NCBI GenBank assembly: GCA_020740775.1
Contig: JAHEWK010000001.1
Span: 806,001 to 870,000, forward strand
DNA length: 64,000 nt
Reading direction: 5' to 3'
DNA from: Ilyonectria destructans
Taxonomy: Eukaryota; Ascomycota; Sordariomycetes; Hypocreales; Nectriaceae
The translations under genes and the position numbers were made by a program. Under the pieces are notes generated by a model. That model had not been told where the DNA came from. It did not search any database and was given only the letters and a program-made list of their open reading frames with translations. This document shows, in pieces, positions 23,496-35,042 of the stretch (positions are counted from its first letter, which is position 1; each line of letters starts with the position of its first letter).

Positions 23496-25233
23496 TGTCA
23501 GACAGCCTGGTAGGAAAAGCCAACTTTGCATAGGACCGGATCCGTACCATGATTCCCTTTGAACCTAGATATAGACTTTGAACCTAGTCCACCCTCAATA
23601 ACCTAGAGAGTCCTCAATAGAATCCAGAAATTGAAGTTGTTGCGGGATCGGCCGATTGGACTGGAAAAGGATGATCTAGAGGGCTGTAAAATAGCTACTC
23701 GTTGAATGTGACGTCTCTGATTCTTCGGACCTCTGACCTTTCCGGGATCCAGATCTTGAAAATGTTGCTAGAGTCATAGCCAACCAGGTAGCCGATTTCT
23801 GCATGGGCAGACGTCTTCAGAGCCCGTTTTTTGGTGCCCTGTAGAGCTTCCTTAGTTAGAGGATAGGACCTACAGCCATAGGCTTTGAGATGCGTCAGGT
23901 CCGGCTGTTGAGAGTCATAGCTGGTGTCTCGGCCGGGCCGGCTAGGGCTGTTGAAGCTACTGACCGGGCTTGGATCTCATTGAATTCAATGACATGTTGA
24001 CGATGAATTCGTCGGGTCCGGAAGATTGTTTCCACGCCTTTAAAGACGGCTCCGGTAGTCGGATTCCAATTGTATCCATTGTTGATCAGACAGTCTAATG
24101 AGACTATGTTCGTATCGAAAGTCGGTATGTAGGCCACGTTGATCAGCTGGAACAGACCGTCTTCTAGGCGAACAAGAACCTCGCCAAAGCCTAGTATTTC
24201 TAGTTGACCGTTGCCTGTGAAGATGACCTCTTTCTGGTCAGACGGCCTGTAGTTGACTAGCCTAGCAAGGCTATTACAAATGTGTGTGTCTGACCCGGAA
24301 CCGAGGATAAAGGAGTCCTTGAGCGGGTACGTCTGCTGAGAGGCTTGAAAAGTGGCTCGTTCGGTCAGACTGTCAGGGTCAGGGCTTGGATCCGGGCTGC
24401 CGTCAGCAATAAAGCTGACGGCTGCGGCAAAGGCTGTGCCTCTGACTTCCGGGCTTGAAGCCAGGGGTTGATTTCTCTTCCTGATCATAGCTTCGACGTT
24501 CTTACGGATAAGAAGGTCTTCGAGCTGTTGGTTGACCTTGAATTCGATGTCTTTACCCTAGGGACTTGAAGGGTCAGAAGCCGTATCTTCTGCTGGTTAT
24601 CACACTCGATGACTGGCTCGTGGTCTAGATTCAAGGACAGCTGGTGGAATAGCCGGAGGGGTAATAGGAAGGAAGGCTCGTACTATGATGATAGGAGCAA
24701 AATTTCCGAATATCCTATGGTCCGAGGCATGGAAGACAGCTGTTTATTTACACATCAGATCACCCCAACGGCAACAGCAAGATCAGCTAGAGCCTTCTCT
24801 CTGTCTAGGGGGATTGAAAGCTAGCTATTTATCCTTAAGGACCCGGCTGATCCAGACGCCCTTGGTCCGATGAAGCCGTTACTAGCCGATGATCTAGGTT
24901 ATTGAGGGCGGACTAGGTTTAAAGTCTCTATCTAGGTTCAAAGGAAACCACGGTACGGATCCTTTGAACCTAGTCTGTTGCATTTTGGGATCATCATACA
25001 ATATATGGAACAGCTTCCAGGCCGGCTGCTAGGAATCCGGTCTGGATCAGGTCTCAGACCCCCGGCAGGTGGGTCCTCCGGTCTCAGACCTCCGGACCTC
25101 GGCCCCGGAGGCCGCCGGAGGCCGACCTCATCTTCATCTATAGGACTGATCCCTGGCCCTTCGTTAGATAGAAAAAATCAAGATCATCCCTCGTCACAAA
25201 AGCTGTCTCAACCAATCCATCTTTTGTCTAATA
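23496..25233 (-). mobile_element. Rearranged Ty1/copia-type retroelement remnant
   Basis: The unit lies between LTR ends: TGTCAGAC at 23496 on the plus strand, and TATTAGAC read on the minus strand from 25233. On the minus strand, 23895-24488 encodes a copia protease region (FILGSGSDTHICN, where the catalytic Asp is replaced by Gly) and the pre-integrase NVAYIP segment. A deletion joins it to the C-terminal integrase part (LKAYGCRSYPL, IGYLVGYDSSN, RDVTFNE) ending near 23695 with CAG-to-TAG. A second integrase piece (ARTMMIGA, WSEAWKTAVYL) lies in the opposite orientation at about 24630-24790. LTR-like sequence with repeated CTAGGTTCAAAGG fills 24820-25233. It is non-autonomous and dead. No matching target duplication was found at its outer edges. 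Confidence 0.75.
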
Positions 25234-25535
25234 CAGGACACTATCTACAATCTCTCGAGTCTTGCCTATGCGACCTGTCAGACAGAAAATGGGTTGGCAG
25301 ATACAGTTTTATGACGATGGAAGAGCTTGAATTTTTTATCTATTGAAGGGCTAGGGATCGGTCTTATTGACGATGATGAAGTCGGCCTCCGGCGGCCTCC
25401 GGGCCCGCGGTCCGGAGGTCTGAGACCGGAAGACCCACCTGCCGGGGGTCTGAGACCTGATCCAGACCGGATTCCTAGCAGCCGGTCTGGAAGCTGTTCC
25501 AGATATCGTATTATGATCCCAAAAATATATCAGAC
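24985..25535. repeat. Large inverted repeat formed by two opposed LTRs
   Basis: The arms are about 24985-25175 and 25324-25535. They share, in opposite orientation, the segments for the rich tccggcctccgg tract, the ggtctgagacc block, the gattcctagcagccggtctgg block and the ctatctatt/gaagggc edge. They are the minus-oriented LTR of the copia remnant and the plus-oriented solo LTR, separated by about 150 bp, and could form a long hairpin. Confidence 0.75.
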
Positions 25536-25587
25536 TAGATTCAAAGGCAGCTACAGCACTGATCCGGTCCTATCCGGCCGTCTGACA
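25276..25587 (+). mobile_element. Solo LTR, 312 bp, with CGACC target duplication
   Basis: It begins TGTCAGAC and ends GTCTGACA. It is flanked on both sides by CGACC (25271-25275 and 25588-25592). The flanking SDR pseudogene becomes continuous when the LTR and one copy of CGACC are removed, which proves insertion followed by LTR-LTR recombination. Confidence 0.9.
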
Positions 25588-25999
25588 CGACCCTTCGGAA
25601 CAGAGCGCTTGACTCGCTCATTCATTGCCTCTAGCACCATGCGGTTGGCCGTTGGCATCGGTGTCTCAGTATAATCCGGGCAGATGGAATTGATTCGTAG
25701 GCCAGCCTTGGCATAATCTTATGAGGGGATTTAATTGGTGCCAAGAGATAGGCCCGACAACCGACGCCGTAGTCCGCCACGGTATGCTGGCATGCGTGGC
25801 ATCCCGAACAACTCGGAGTTTTGAATACTGTCATTGGCTAGGAGTACCTTTACGTGAGTCAGGGCCATAGCTCGAATGTTAGCAATTAGTCCGGAGTACT
25901 GTAAAAATAAAAGCAAGCATAGTGGCGTCTTGGCAAAGTCTACGATATTCCAGTCATATTCCATAATATCTCAGCCGTGGCGTTTCGCTAAACTTTTAT

Positions 26000-26799
26000 A
26001 GAACTTGATGCGTCACTGATGAGCATGTTATCGTTGTGTTTAAAATCAGGCTGGAGTGGCTTGCTACAAGTCACAAGGATACAAATATCCTGTATTTTGG
26101 TAGTATCCCTCTGGGCTGTGCCCCCCGCTGCAAGTTGAATACTACGCTCAGTCGCACAATTTTTGCACGTCTCTCGCTCTGTCAGAATAAGAGACATGGT
26201 CGATTGGTGGCGTTAGGACTCAAGTTCAATGTCGAATAGTTTCCGTTGAGTGTTCTAAGTATTTTCTTTATAATTCCTTGTCCTATATCCGAGGAAACCT
26301 CTCACCACCTCTGATTTGGCTTGCCCAGGCGTCGCCACCCACCGTTATACAACGTCTTGGGCCTTAGTCATGTTTATACCTACGCTCGGGCCGTCGAGGA
26401 CTTCAAAGACCGCTGGGTGCATGAGATACATCTTTAAACCATAGAACAATGTGAATAAGTAATCATCCGCTGTGTAGTTGGCGGGGCATGTTTTCTCACG
26501 GATGTTTCTCCTAATCACGGGCCGTATCACCGTCGCTCCAGAGACGGCCCGAGACCTACAGCTTGCGGCAGCCATGCTCACCAGACATGCAGGTGCACAC
26601 TGTAGGATTGCTTTAGTATCGAGCAGATAGAAATTTTCGCCGGCTGCTGTATGGATAACGGACTGTGGGAAATTAAAAACAATCACCTCCACTCTCTCTC
26701 GACTCTCAGTTCTCCTATCCGACGCAGCGTCGAACGGCACCATGCGAATTAATCACCCACTATTTCCGGATATCAGCATATAGTCACCCTACCCCTCTT
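26000..26799. other. Decayed sequence between SDR and monooxygenase pseudogenes
   Basis: Two open frames on the minus strand (25988-26197 and 26345-26743) have no recognisable domain. They may be remnants of the SDR start and of a regulator, but this cannot be supported. No RNA or repeat is visible. Confidence 0.35.
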
Positions 26800-28981
26800 A
26801 CCTAAGGCTAAAGAAACATCGCCTGAAACTGCTCGGGTCGTCCTGGCTCAATAGGTCGACGGCTTTGAGAGGGCGCTCAAAGATGGCACGGAAGCAGATA
26901 TCGCCTCGCTTTTCCACGATGATGCTTGGATCCGTGACTATTCGGCATTTTCTTGAGACCTTAGGACTATTCGGAGCTCTACTAAAGTTGCCGGTTATAT
27001 CAAACAGAATCAAGACACTGTTCAGCTTGGCAAGATCCGGCCGCGCACCCAGGGTGCCTTTCAGCCCGTCTTCAAGTCCCTCACTTCTAAGCTCCACTGG
27101 GTGGAGCCCATGTTCGAATTCGAGACAGCATTTGGAAAGGGCAGAGGGATGCTCCGCTTGGTCGTGGTAGACGATAATGTTTGGAAAAGCTACCTTGATG
27201 AGGATCCGATGGTATTTGTCATCGGTGCTGGTAAGTCATGATGATACGGCCCTCCGCTCTTCAACGACGCCTGACATGCCCTAGGCCACTCTGGTATTGA
27301 CATCGGGGTTCGCCTCCGACATCTCGGCCTTCTAACCCTCATCATCGACAGAAATGAGCGAGTTGGCGAAAACTGGCGGAAACGATACATAGTAAGCTAC
27401 TTGCGTGCTTTGCTGCTCTTTTTACAAGAACGCACACTGACATATGCTGCTTGTAGACGCTTACAACGCATGGCCCAGTTCAATACTGCCACCTGCCATT
27501 CATGCCATTCCCTTCTGACTGGCCCTTGTATATTCCAAAGGATAAGCTTGCAGACTGGCTGGAGTCGTACGCAAATGTCATGGAACTGAACATCTGGACT
27601 TGAACGTCTGGACTAACACCACACTCTAGAAAACCGAGTTTGATGAGCAGACCAAGACCTGGACTGTTACTGTCCGTCGTGGTGACGGCCTAATGCGTAC
27701 TCTGAAGCCGTACTACGTCGTCCTTGCAACAGGACAGGCGGGTGACCCCGTTATGCCTTCATTCCCCAGATAGGACCTATTTAAGGGACAGATCTCCCAC
27801 GGGTGTGATCACTACGATGCTTCCCTCGTCAACAATCTCTCCCGAAAAAGGGTTGTGGTTGTTGGGTCGGGCAGCAGCAGCCACGATATCTGCCAGGACT
27901 GTCATGAAAGCGGCGCTGCTGAGGTTACCATGCTCCAGCGCGGAGGCACCTAAATCCTTTCTCTCGAAAAGGGAGTGCCCCTTATGTACAAGGGCATGTA
28001 TGATGAGTATGGACCCCCAACGGAGGATGCAGACTTATATGCTCAAAATTTACTCATCCCAATCCAGTTTTATCTCAATACCTTTGGAACACAGCGCATC
28101 GCCGATGCGGACCGATAGTTGCTCGATGGCCCGTCTAAGTCAGGTTTCCGACTGGACCCCTGGCCCGACAAAAGTGGCATTTTGCGCAAATACCTTACCC
28201 GTGGTGGTCGCTACTACATCGATGTCGGGTGTAGCCAGCTCATTATTGACGGCAAAGTCAAGTCGCACCATAGTCCTGCCGGCGTCAAGAGTTTTGATGG
28301 AAATGGCCTCGTTTTGGTAGCTGGATCCAAACTCGAAGCTGACATTGTGGTACTTGCGACCGGCTACGACGGTATGATGTCCACAGCGCGGAAGCTGTTC
28401 GGTGACAAGGTTGGCGATCGACTTGGCGACGTTTGGGACCTCGATGATATCAGACAAGTGGATTAGTTGAGACAGCTTTGGGGACGATGGATAATCTTGT
28501 CTTTTGGTCTAGGAAGGAACAAAGCTAGCTGTTTATACCTAGGGATCTGACTGATCCAGATGCCCTTGATCCGATGATGCCCTTGATATCCAAAAATCTA
28601 GGTTGTTGAGGTTAATCTAGGTTGTTGAGGGCATCTAGGTTCGAAGGGATCCACGGTACGGATCAGGTCCTAAGACTAGGTTCAAAGTCTCTATCTAGGT
28701 TCAAAGGAAACCACGGTACAGATCCGGGCCTATGCAAAGCTGACTTTTCCTATCAGGCTGTCTGACAGATGAAGAGGGCGATGTCAGAGCGGTGAGCATG
28801 CTTTCGAATATCCCAACGTAGCGAAAATTTATTCTTACTGACTTATCTCTAGATTTGGCGCAGCAGTGGTCATCCTAACTTCTGGTTCATGGGTGGTAAC
28901 TTGGCTCGTTGCCGAAGCAACTCGCGGTTTGTAACCCTCCAGATCAAGGCCGTGGAATTGGGACTTTTGAAGCAGATATAG
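26800..28981 (+). pseudogene. Flavin-containing monooxygenase pseudogene
   Basis: A SnoaL-like N-terminal region (GFERALKDGTEADIASLF at about 26860) is followed by the FAD motif FVIGAGHSGIDIG, interrupted by a phase-consistent intron with gtaagt donor at about 27231. Then come LPFMPFPSDWP, KDKLADWLESYA, VVLATGQAGDP, the NADPH motif VVVGSGSSSHDIC, and the C-terminal ATGYD and SGHPNFWFMGGNLA stretches. It was a full single-component FMO or Baeyer-Villiger-like enzyme of about 600 residues. In-frame stops lie at 26852, 26954, 27627, 27771, 27951 and 28116; each is explained by a C-to-T change on one strand. A 14-bp tandem duplication (27587-27600/27601-27614) shifts the frame, and a solo LTR at 28448-28767 splits the C-terminal DLDEEGD region. 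Confidence 0.88.
28448..28767 (+). mobile_element. Solo LTR, 320 bp, with GATGA target duplication
   Basis: It begins TATCAGAC (expected TGTCAGAC with one G-to-A) and ends GTCTGACA. GATGA is present on both sides at 28443-28447 and 28768-28772. Removing the LTR and one copy joins the monooxygenase reading frame as DLDEEGD. Its body contains the same CTAGGTTCAAAGG repeats as the copia remnant. Confidence 0.9.
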
Positions 28982-29202
28982 ATGTGACGTGGACTATATT
29001 ACGACCGACCTAACAAAATAAAATCCATGACGTATCCTGATCACCTTTAATCCTTTCATGATTCCTTCATGGTCCCATCACTGCGTAGCTTGTCGTCCGT
29101 CCGAGTCCGAAGAAAAACGCTCTTGTGTCCAAAGGGATAAATTGAGATGATCACTGCGAACCTATTCTCATTAGTATGCCTGTCTTCAAGTTACACTGGT
29201 CA

Positions 29203-31575
29203 CTATGCCAGGAGCAAAAGTGCAGTGATGATTCCAGCGATAGTACTGATAATTTCACTCCGTTGTGAAGTCTCATAACTTCCAGACTCGTCGTCGTTTT
29301 GCGATCCGTTACCGGAACCATTACCAGGACCGAGCTCGTCTAAAGTTAAATTGCGGGCCGTCTTCATCATCTCTTCGAGAGTGGTATTCCGTTGGCTCTT
29401 CGTGCCCTCATTAATCTTGTTTCTGGGGACCATCTTCTTCGCACGCGTAGCGGGTGATTTATAGTAGTCAATGTGCTTGCGGGAAGTATTGCCTAGCGAT
29501 CGCGACGACTCTGGCAGGAAAGGCTCTTCGTTGTCCCTCACTTGAACTTCGAGGCACTGTTTGAACTGCACGTTCGGCAAACTACTGAAAAATGAGTCAT
29601 ATTTCTCATCCATAGCCGTCTCCAGACTGGCAAAAATCTCGCCAGATTCGGGGTAGTCGTCATAAGATTCGAGGCTGCTCTGGAGCACTGTCCACGGGTT
29701 TCGGCAAATGTCGCGTTCGCAGGACTTGGTCACCAACAGCAGGGCGTTAAGGCGGTGTATCAGGCGTTTAGTGTGCTTGCTGGGGTTGTTCGGCTCATAG
29801 GCGAGGTTATTGAGCTCAAAAGGGTCGTCCTATTTGAATCACACTCCTGAGCATTCCGAAGCTTGGTTCAAACATTCGCCGGGGGCTTTAAAATCACTCA
29901 CCAACGTTTTGTAGAGCTCCGTCTCGCCAGTGCACCACCTGGTAAACAAATATGCCGAGTCCTCGCCCACCACGCGTAGTGCTTTGTAGCTGTTATTCAT
30001 GCTGCCCTTCTGGGTCGGTAGCTCCACAACCGAGTAGCCCCAGAACTCAATGTTAATTAAATCCTGGTGGCCAGAGCCGGTGCTGTTTTGCGGGCTCTGC
30101 CAGTCGTCGAGGAGACTGCGCCCATCTAGAAACACCGGAAGATCCGTCTGATCGACACAAGCAATGTCCAGAAAGGTTGGAGCTAAATCCAGATGAGTAC
30201 CAGGGAGTCGTGAAGTCTCCCCATGTGGCACGTTGGGGCCGCGCACGATGAAGGGGACGTTCGTGTCAGCCAAGTAGGGTAGTGTCTTTCCGGCGCCAAC
30301 GCGATGTTGGCCCAAGTGGTACCCGTTATCTGATGAGAATATGACTGTGATGAGAAACACTTGTTAGCAAGTAACATATTCACGGAAAAGCGTACTAACT
30401 ATATGTGTTGTCCAGCAAGCCTTTCGTCTCGAGAAACTGGACGACGTCATGTACAATTTCGTCAACGCCCATCAGGGCCTGTATTCGACGACGGTAGTGA
30501 AGGTTAATCCGTGCAATCTGCGTTTCATTCAAGCGGTCCAGGTGTTTGAGCCACGATGGCTTCCCGTCGGTATAATTCTGGTCCGGGTTAAAGTTTTTGT
30601 CTTTTGGTGCCTTGAGACCTGGGTGAGCGTTTGCATGTCTTGCCAGAGGGACTGGTAGTCCACCTCCGCCGATCTGAAGATGAGGTGATACGGGAGCTAT
30701 TGTTAGGTAAAAGGGTTTATCCTGACTCTCCGTCAGATATTCGAGCCTCGAGATGCTGATTCACAAATTAGTATGTCTTGTGCATCATGTCTGCTACATA
30801 TCCGGAAGGGCACTTACGCTTTGGCGCGGATCACGTCTGTCTGGTGATAGCCTCGGTATAGAATAGGCGTCTCTCCATTTTGGGAGAAGACAGGCGTGTT
30901 GAAGTTGTACATCCACGGATCAATCTATAACGAGCCATCAGACTTGCTGCGTGTCGTGAGTTGCTGAGCCATGAAACTTACCAAGGCATCGACAAAGTCC
31001 CAGCCTTTAGGATTGTCTTGATAAAGCTCTCTACTATAGCCGTTCAAGAACTTGCCAATATCTGAAACACGTGAACGCCATCAGCTTTGAATCTCTGTTG
31101 AAGACACAGGACTTACACTCTGTGCGATATCCGGCCCCGCTAAGCCACATTGGGAGGTAGTTGTTGTCTTGGCCTGAGAGACGCCATTTCTCATAATTTC
31201 CCCTGAAGTGACATTGTTAATAAGAATTCCGTGGCTAATCTGCGCATCCGCCCGTGAAACTACTTACCCAGGAGGCGTCACATGCGTTATGTTGGTATTG
31301 TGACCATGCTGGCCGCGAAGAAGTGACGCTCGACTCGGGCAACAGTTTGAAATGGTGGCGAAATGGTTTGTGAATTTTGTTCCTTTCTGTAGGAGTTCAC
31401 TTTGCACACTTGGCATGAAATCTAGGGAGTTTAGATGCAGATCTTGGTCATCTGTGAATATGAAGACAATATTGGGACGCTTCTCCGGACAGCTCGCGGA
31501 GTCAGCCGCAAGACTGCTACCCAGAATAGCCGCGAAAATTAGGGCGTTGGATACAGATACCATAGCATTTAGCAT
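29203..31575 (-). CDS. Secreted, probably GPI-anchored sulfatase
   Basis: Seven exons on the minus strand give 668 residues in frame: 31268-31575, 31117-31202, 30982-31061, 30818-30924, 30400-30755, 29902-30344 and 29203-29829. The first 24 residues form a signal peptide (SNALIFAAILGSSLAAD). The calcium-binding TDDQD and the formylglycine motif C-C-P-S-R (Cys78 to Arg82) identify a type I sulfatase. The SDNGYHLGQHR motif supplies further metal and substrate residues. The order resembles fungal arylsulfatase/N-acetylglucosamine-6-sulfatase proteins. The C-terminus is Ser/Asn/Gly-rich and ends in a hydrophobic tail (TIAGIITALLLLA), as in a GPI-anchor signal. It would release sulfate from extracellular sulfate esters. 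It appears intact although next to the decayed island. Confidence 0.93.
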
Positions 31576-33292
31576 GGTTAACGATAGTAAACGACTGGTC
31601 TCTGAGGATAGGAGTGAATAACCAAAGCAATGATAGCTGTGATGACCCTGTCAGCGAACTTGGCGGTCTGAGGCGGCAGTAACGAGACGCCCCCAAATTA
31701 GAGAGGCGCAGGAATAATGTGACGTGTTGGGCCCACCTTTCCTAGATAATTCTTGAAACAGCAGCTCAGACCTTACTTGAAGCGGAAGTTTTTGTTCTGA
31801 AGGCCCGAACTCCTGAAATCTCTCTATCCACTTGCCGCGTAATGCTCTGGCGCTTGCACGTTACCTCTTTGGTTTTGCGTTGCGAAATTGATGGGACTGC
31901 AGTCATTGGAAAATACCCGGATTGGTAAGCGTTCTTAGTGCAACAGTAAACAAGTGGAATTGATCGAAGGATTCCAAGTTAGCCTCACGAGTGGAAGGCA
32001 GACGCCCGTGATATATCCTCCGGTTCAAGATAAGATTATTTCTCAAGGGCAGCAAGGTTGTGGACGGAAGGGTTGAATTGAGGACTCGAGGCAAAGGCAA
32101 ATGGGCAGCAACCCTGATGTACGGGTTACTGCAAACCCTAGTTAGGTGCTCTACTAAGATTTCAGGCCTGCTATTGTAACCGTTGCATCGCTTTGATGTA
32201 TCTAATCAGATCGAATCAAGCTAGGGAAATAGGAAAGCATGTATTTTAAAAGAAAATTACGCTGGCCTAGAGAGCCCGGTCGGCGGGGGACGACGCTATG
32301 CAGTTCAAACCATAGGGTACATCCTCTTGACACAAATAATCTCAATAGTAAGCGTTGTTCACGTCATGTGATGGTAGCATGCCACAGAGAAAATGAGGCC
32401 ATGGAATCCATGCATGCGCCTTGATTGGGTGCTAAAGTGATGTGAGAACTAATGAGCACAACCGACGAGGAGATGATGAGGATATGTAGCCGTTTGATTT
32501 GAATTACAGACCATCCCGATTTCAGTCGGATCCTTGACGGCACACGCCGGCTTTGTTGATGCGGGGAAGAAGACGAAAGGCCGGAGACCCCACTAGCTCT
32601 AGATTAACGAGTAGATTGGAGAAAGATTGAGCAACACCTCACGATTGCGATGCTCATCAGGGCGTGTGGGCTGTTACCCAGTTGGTAATCTGGCCACAAA
32701 GGTGCTTTGTTGGATTGGCCTTGTAATCTCATCGGCAGGTGCCATGGAGGGATTCTACAGAGACCATAACACCAAAGCTACCTATTATCTTTAGTCTGAT
32801 ATCCCTGCAGTACTGGTATAGCTACCCAGGGCGTAAAATATTGGTAGCTCAGTCGACTCGATAATCTAACCGTCTACTTAGCCAAATCAATTGCATCCCT
32901 TGTACTAATAGAAGGGATTTAAAATGCCTTTGAACACAGACATCAACCCGAATTAGACGAGCGATAGTAACTCCAGTTGCACATTGACCGGATATTGCGG
33001 CATCTCACATCCAAATATGACCCCGCAGTGCTTAATATCGGCAATCAATGACAGGTAGAATGTGGAGAGGATCACGCGGAGAGAGCTCGTGGGCTTATCT
33101 CTTGACAAGGCTTGAGCGGCATCGGCGCCATTGACGGGATCGGATGGCCTTCCGAGATACAAGGCTCGAGTATTTTAAGGCAACCTTCGATGCCATTTTT
33201 CTTCTCATCATCCCTCAAGTAACTTTGCCTAGACTACTAATATCCTACAGTTTTAGACATCGCCTCCACACACCACTCTCTTAATCATCACC
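31576..33292. other. Long intergenic region between two divergent genes
   Basis: This is 1.7 kb without a supported gene; the longest open frames are about 60-70 codons without recognisable motifs. It holds the promoters of the sulfatase and of the hydroxy-acid dehydrogenase pseudogene. No repeat of the LTR family was noticed here. Confidence 0.45.
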
Positions 33293-34856
33293 ATGGCAAA
33301 CCGCGGAGTGCCGCTGTGCCCTCACAATGAGATATTCTGCATCTAAGATTTGAAAGAGAGGGGATCTAAGAAGCTCCGGCTGATATATCGAGGTACGAAA
33401 CACCGTAGACTTCGCTTGTACCGTCATGACCTAGGCGTGGCTTACTTAGCCATCATAGAGTACTACAACCATGGGTCCATGGATATGCTTACGTGCGTAG
33501 TTCTCAATTTTGCTCAGGCCAACCGCGACACTGCTGACTGATACATAACTTATAGGCCTGCAAGATAACGAGGCAGCCTTCGATCGATTCAAAATAAGAC
33601 CCCGGATGCTCCGAGACGTTTCAAACATCGACCCATCAACCAATCTTTGCGGAAAGAAGGTGGCCTTCCCATTCGGCTTTCCCCCAGCGGCAGCGCACAA
33701 AATCGGACACATGGATGGTCAGGTTGGCATGTCGCCGGCAGCTGCTACCCAAAATACCCCCATGGGCCTGTCAGCATATGCAACCACGTCGCTTGAAGAT
33801 GTCATTTCCGTCGGAAAGGGCAACCCGTATTTTATGCAAATCAATTTCTTGATGGACAAGGAGATTATGAAGAGTCTATTGCATCGCGCGGAAGGTCTGC
33901 GGCAAGCTTCCATATTTCCACCTTTTGAACGGTCGCTGATCTGGTACAAAGTGGTGGGTTATGATACTATTATGCTGACCGTTGATGCTCCTATGTATGG
34001 AATCCGATTGAATGAAGGTCGTAACAATTTCGGTATGCCAGACGGTATCGAATACCCCAATCGCGCCCCGATATGGACATGAGCAGTTCAGCAAAGGAGG
34101 AAGACCCCCTTGCTTATGGTAAGATGATTTAGGCCTAACTATTGGTATATAACGGAATGCTGAAAGTATCTCCACAGATCCCTCGGTTACATGGGAAGAG
34201 GCTGTGAGATTGATGAGAGACACAACCAAGCTTCCAATCTGGATCAAGGGAGGTAAGTGCATGAGAAGCGGACAAAGATTTGGAACTCAGAATCAGTAAT
34301 GCTTACTGCTCTCCAGTTTATACTGCCGAAGATGTTGAGCTGGCCATCGAACATGACTTAGATGGCGTCATCATCTCTAATCATGGAGGGCGTCAACTCG
34401 ACAGCGTTCCGGCTACCTCGACGCACTCAGAGAATACGCCCCTGTCGCCAAGAGCCGCATAGCTCTCGCAATTGACAGTGGCATCTGTCGCGGCACAGAT
34501 ATTTTCACGGCACTAGCCATAGGTGCTGACTTTTGCTTTGCCGGGAGAATTCCCATTTGGGGTCTTGCGGTAAGGTTCATCTTGTATACATTATTTGACA
34601 CTGTATCACTATTACGTGAGGAATAATATGCGCTGACTTTGAATCTTTAGTGGAACGGGACTGAGGGCGTGGAGCTGTCAGTTAAGCTTCTGTACAGGGA
34701 GTTTCAAAAGACTATGGGATTAGTTGGGTAAGTGCTTGACTGTGAATAGAGACCCAGAAAAGATACTAACAGTGACACAGAGTTTCAAAGGTTAAAGACA
34801 TCTCAACGGCTCATTTGTCGGTGTTCGACCACAAGGGCACCTTGACCAGACTGTAG
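33293..34856 (+). pseudogene. FMN-dependent alpha-hydroxy-acid dehydrogenase pseudogene
   Basis: The frame starts ATGGCAAACCG at 33293 and is closed by TAA at 33344, just before DLKERGSKKL. After introns the enzyme continues: EYYNHGSMDML, RFKIRPRMLRDV, FPFGFPPAAAHK, MGLSAYATTSLEDV, LTVDAP, then [18 protein letters not shown], the FMN/substrate motif [31 protein letters not shown] and the end at 34854-34856. Frameshifts are seen near 34068, where NRAP passes into DMDMSSSAKEED in another frame, and near 34414, where one base is missing in [14 protein letters not shown]. The family oxidises L-lactate or other 2-hydroxy acids. The last introns are clean, so decay seems recent. Confidence 0.82.
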
Positions 34857-35042
34857 CGTACTTTGGTAGACAACGAGCTCTATAATTTGTGGAGAATAAT
34901 CGAAGTCATCCCAAAGGTGCAGTTTAATCTTAATGCAAGAATTTTAATCCAATTATCTAGCATATTATTCCATTCTCACATTCTTAACCAGACTTCGTCG
35001 TAGGATATGAATTCTAAGACTATCCGCTATGGTTCGACTTTT

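Larger units (their letters stand above)
23429..25985 (-). pseudogene. SDR pseudogene split by two LTR-element insertions
   Basis: On the minus strand the end of an SDR reads GSFVTGTGLVVDGGHTER and then TAA (23429-23431), stopping at the LTR edge at 23496. The preceding part resumes at about 25234-25275 (REIVDSVLY), is broken again by the solo LTR at 25276-25587, and continues upstream with SVPKGR, NSICPDYTETPM and, further on, a YxxxK-region remnant (GMPRMPAY) scrambled by small indels. Joining across the CGACC target duplication restores the frame, showing that the solo LTR inserted into this gene. The start is lost near 26000. It was once a cytosolic NAD(P)-dependent oxidoreductase. Confidence 0.8.

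Noticed and set aside
24609..24824. Plus-strand open frame near the copia remnant taken as a gene
   Set aside because: The neighbouring frame reads as an integrase fragment, so it is a shadow of dead transposon sequence.
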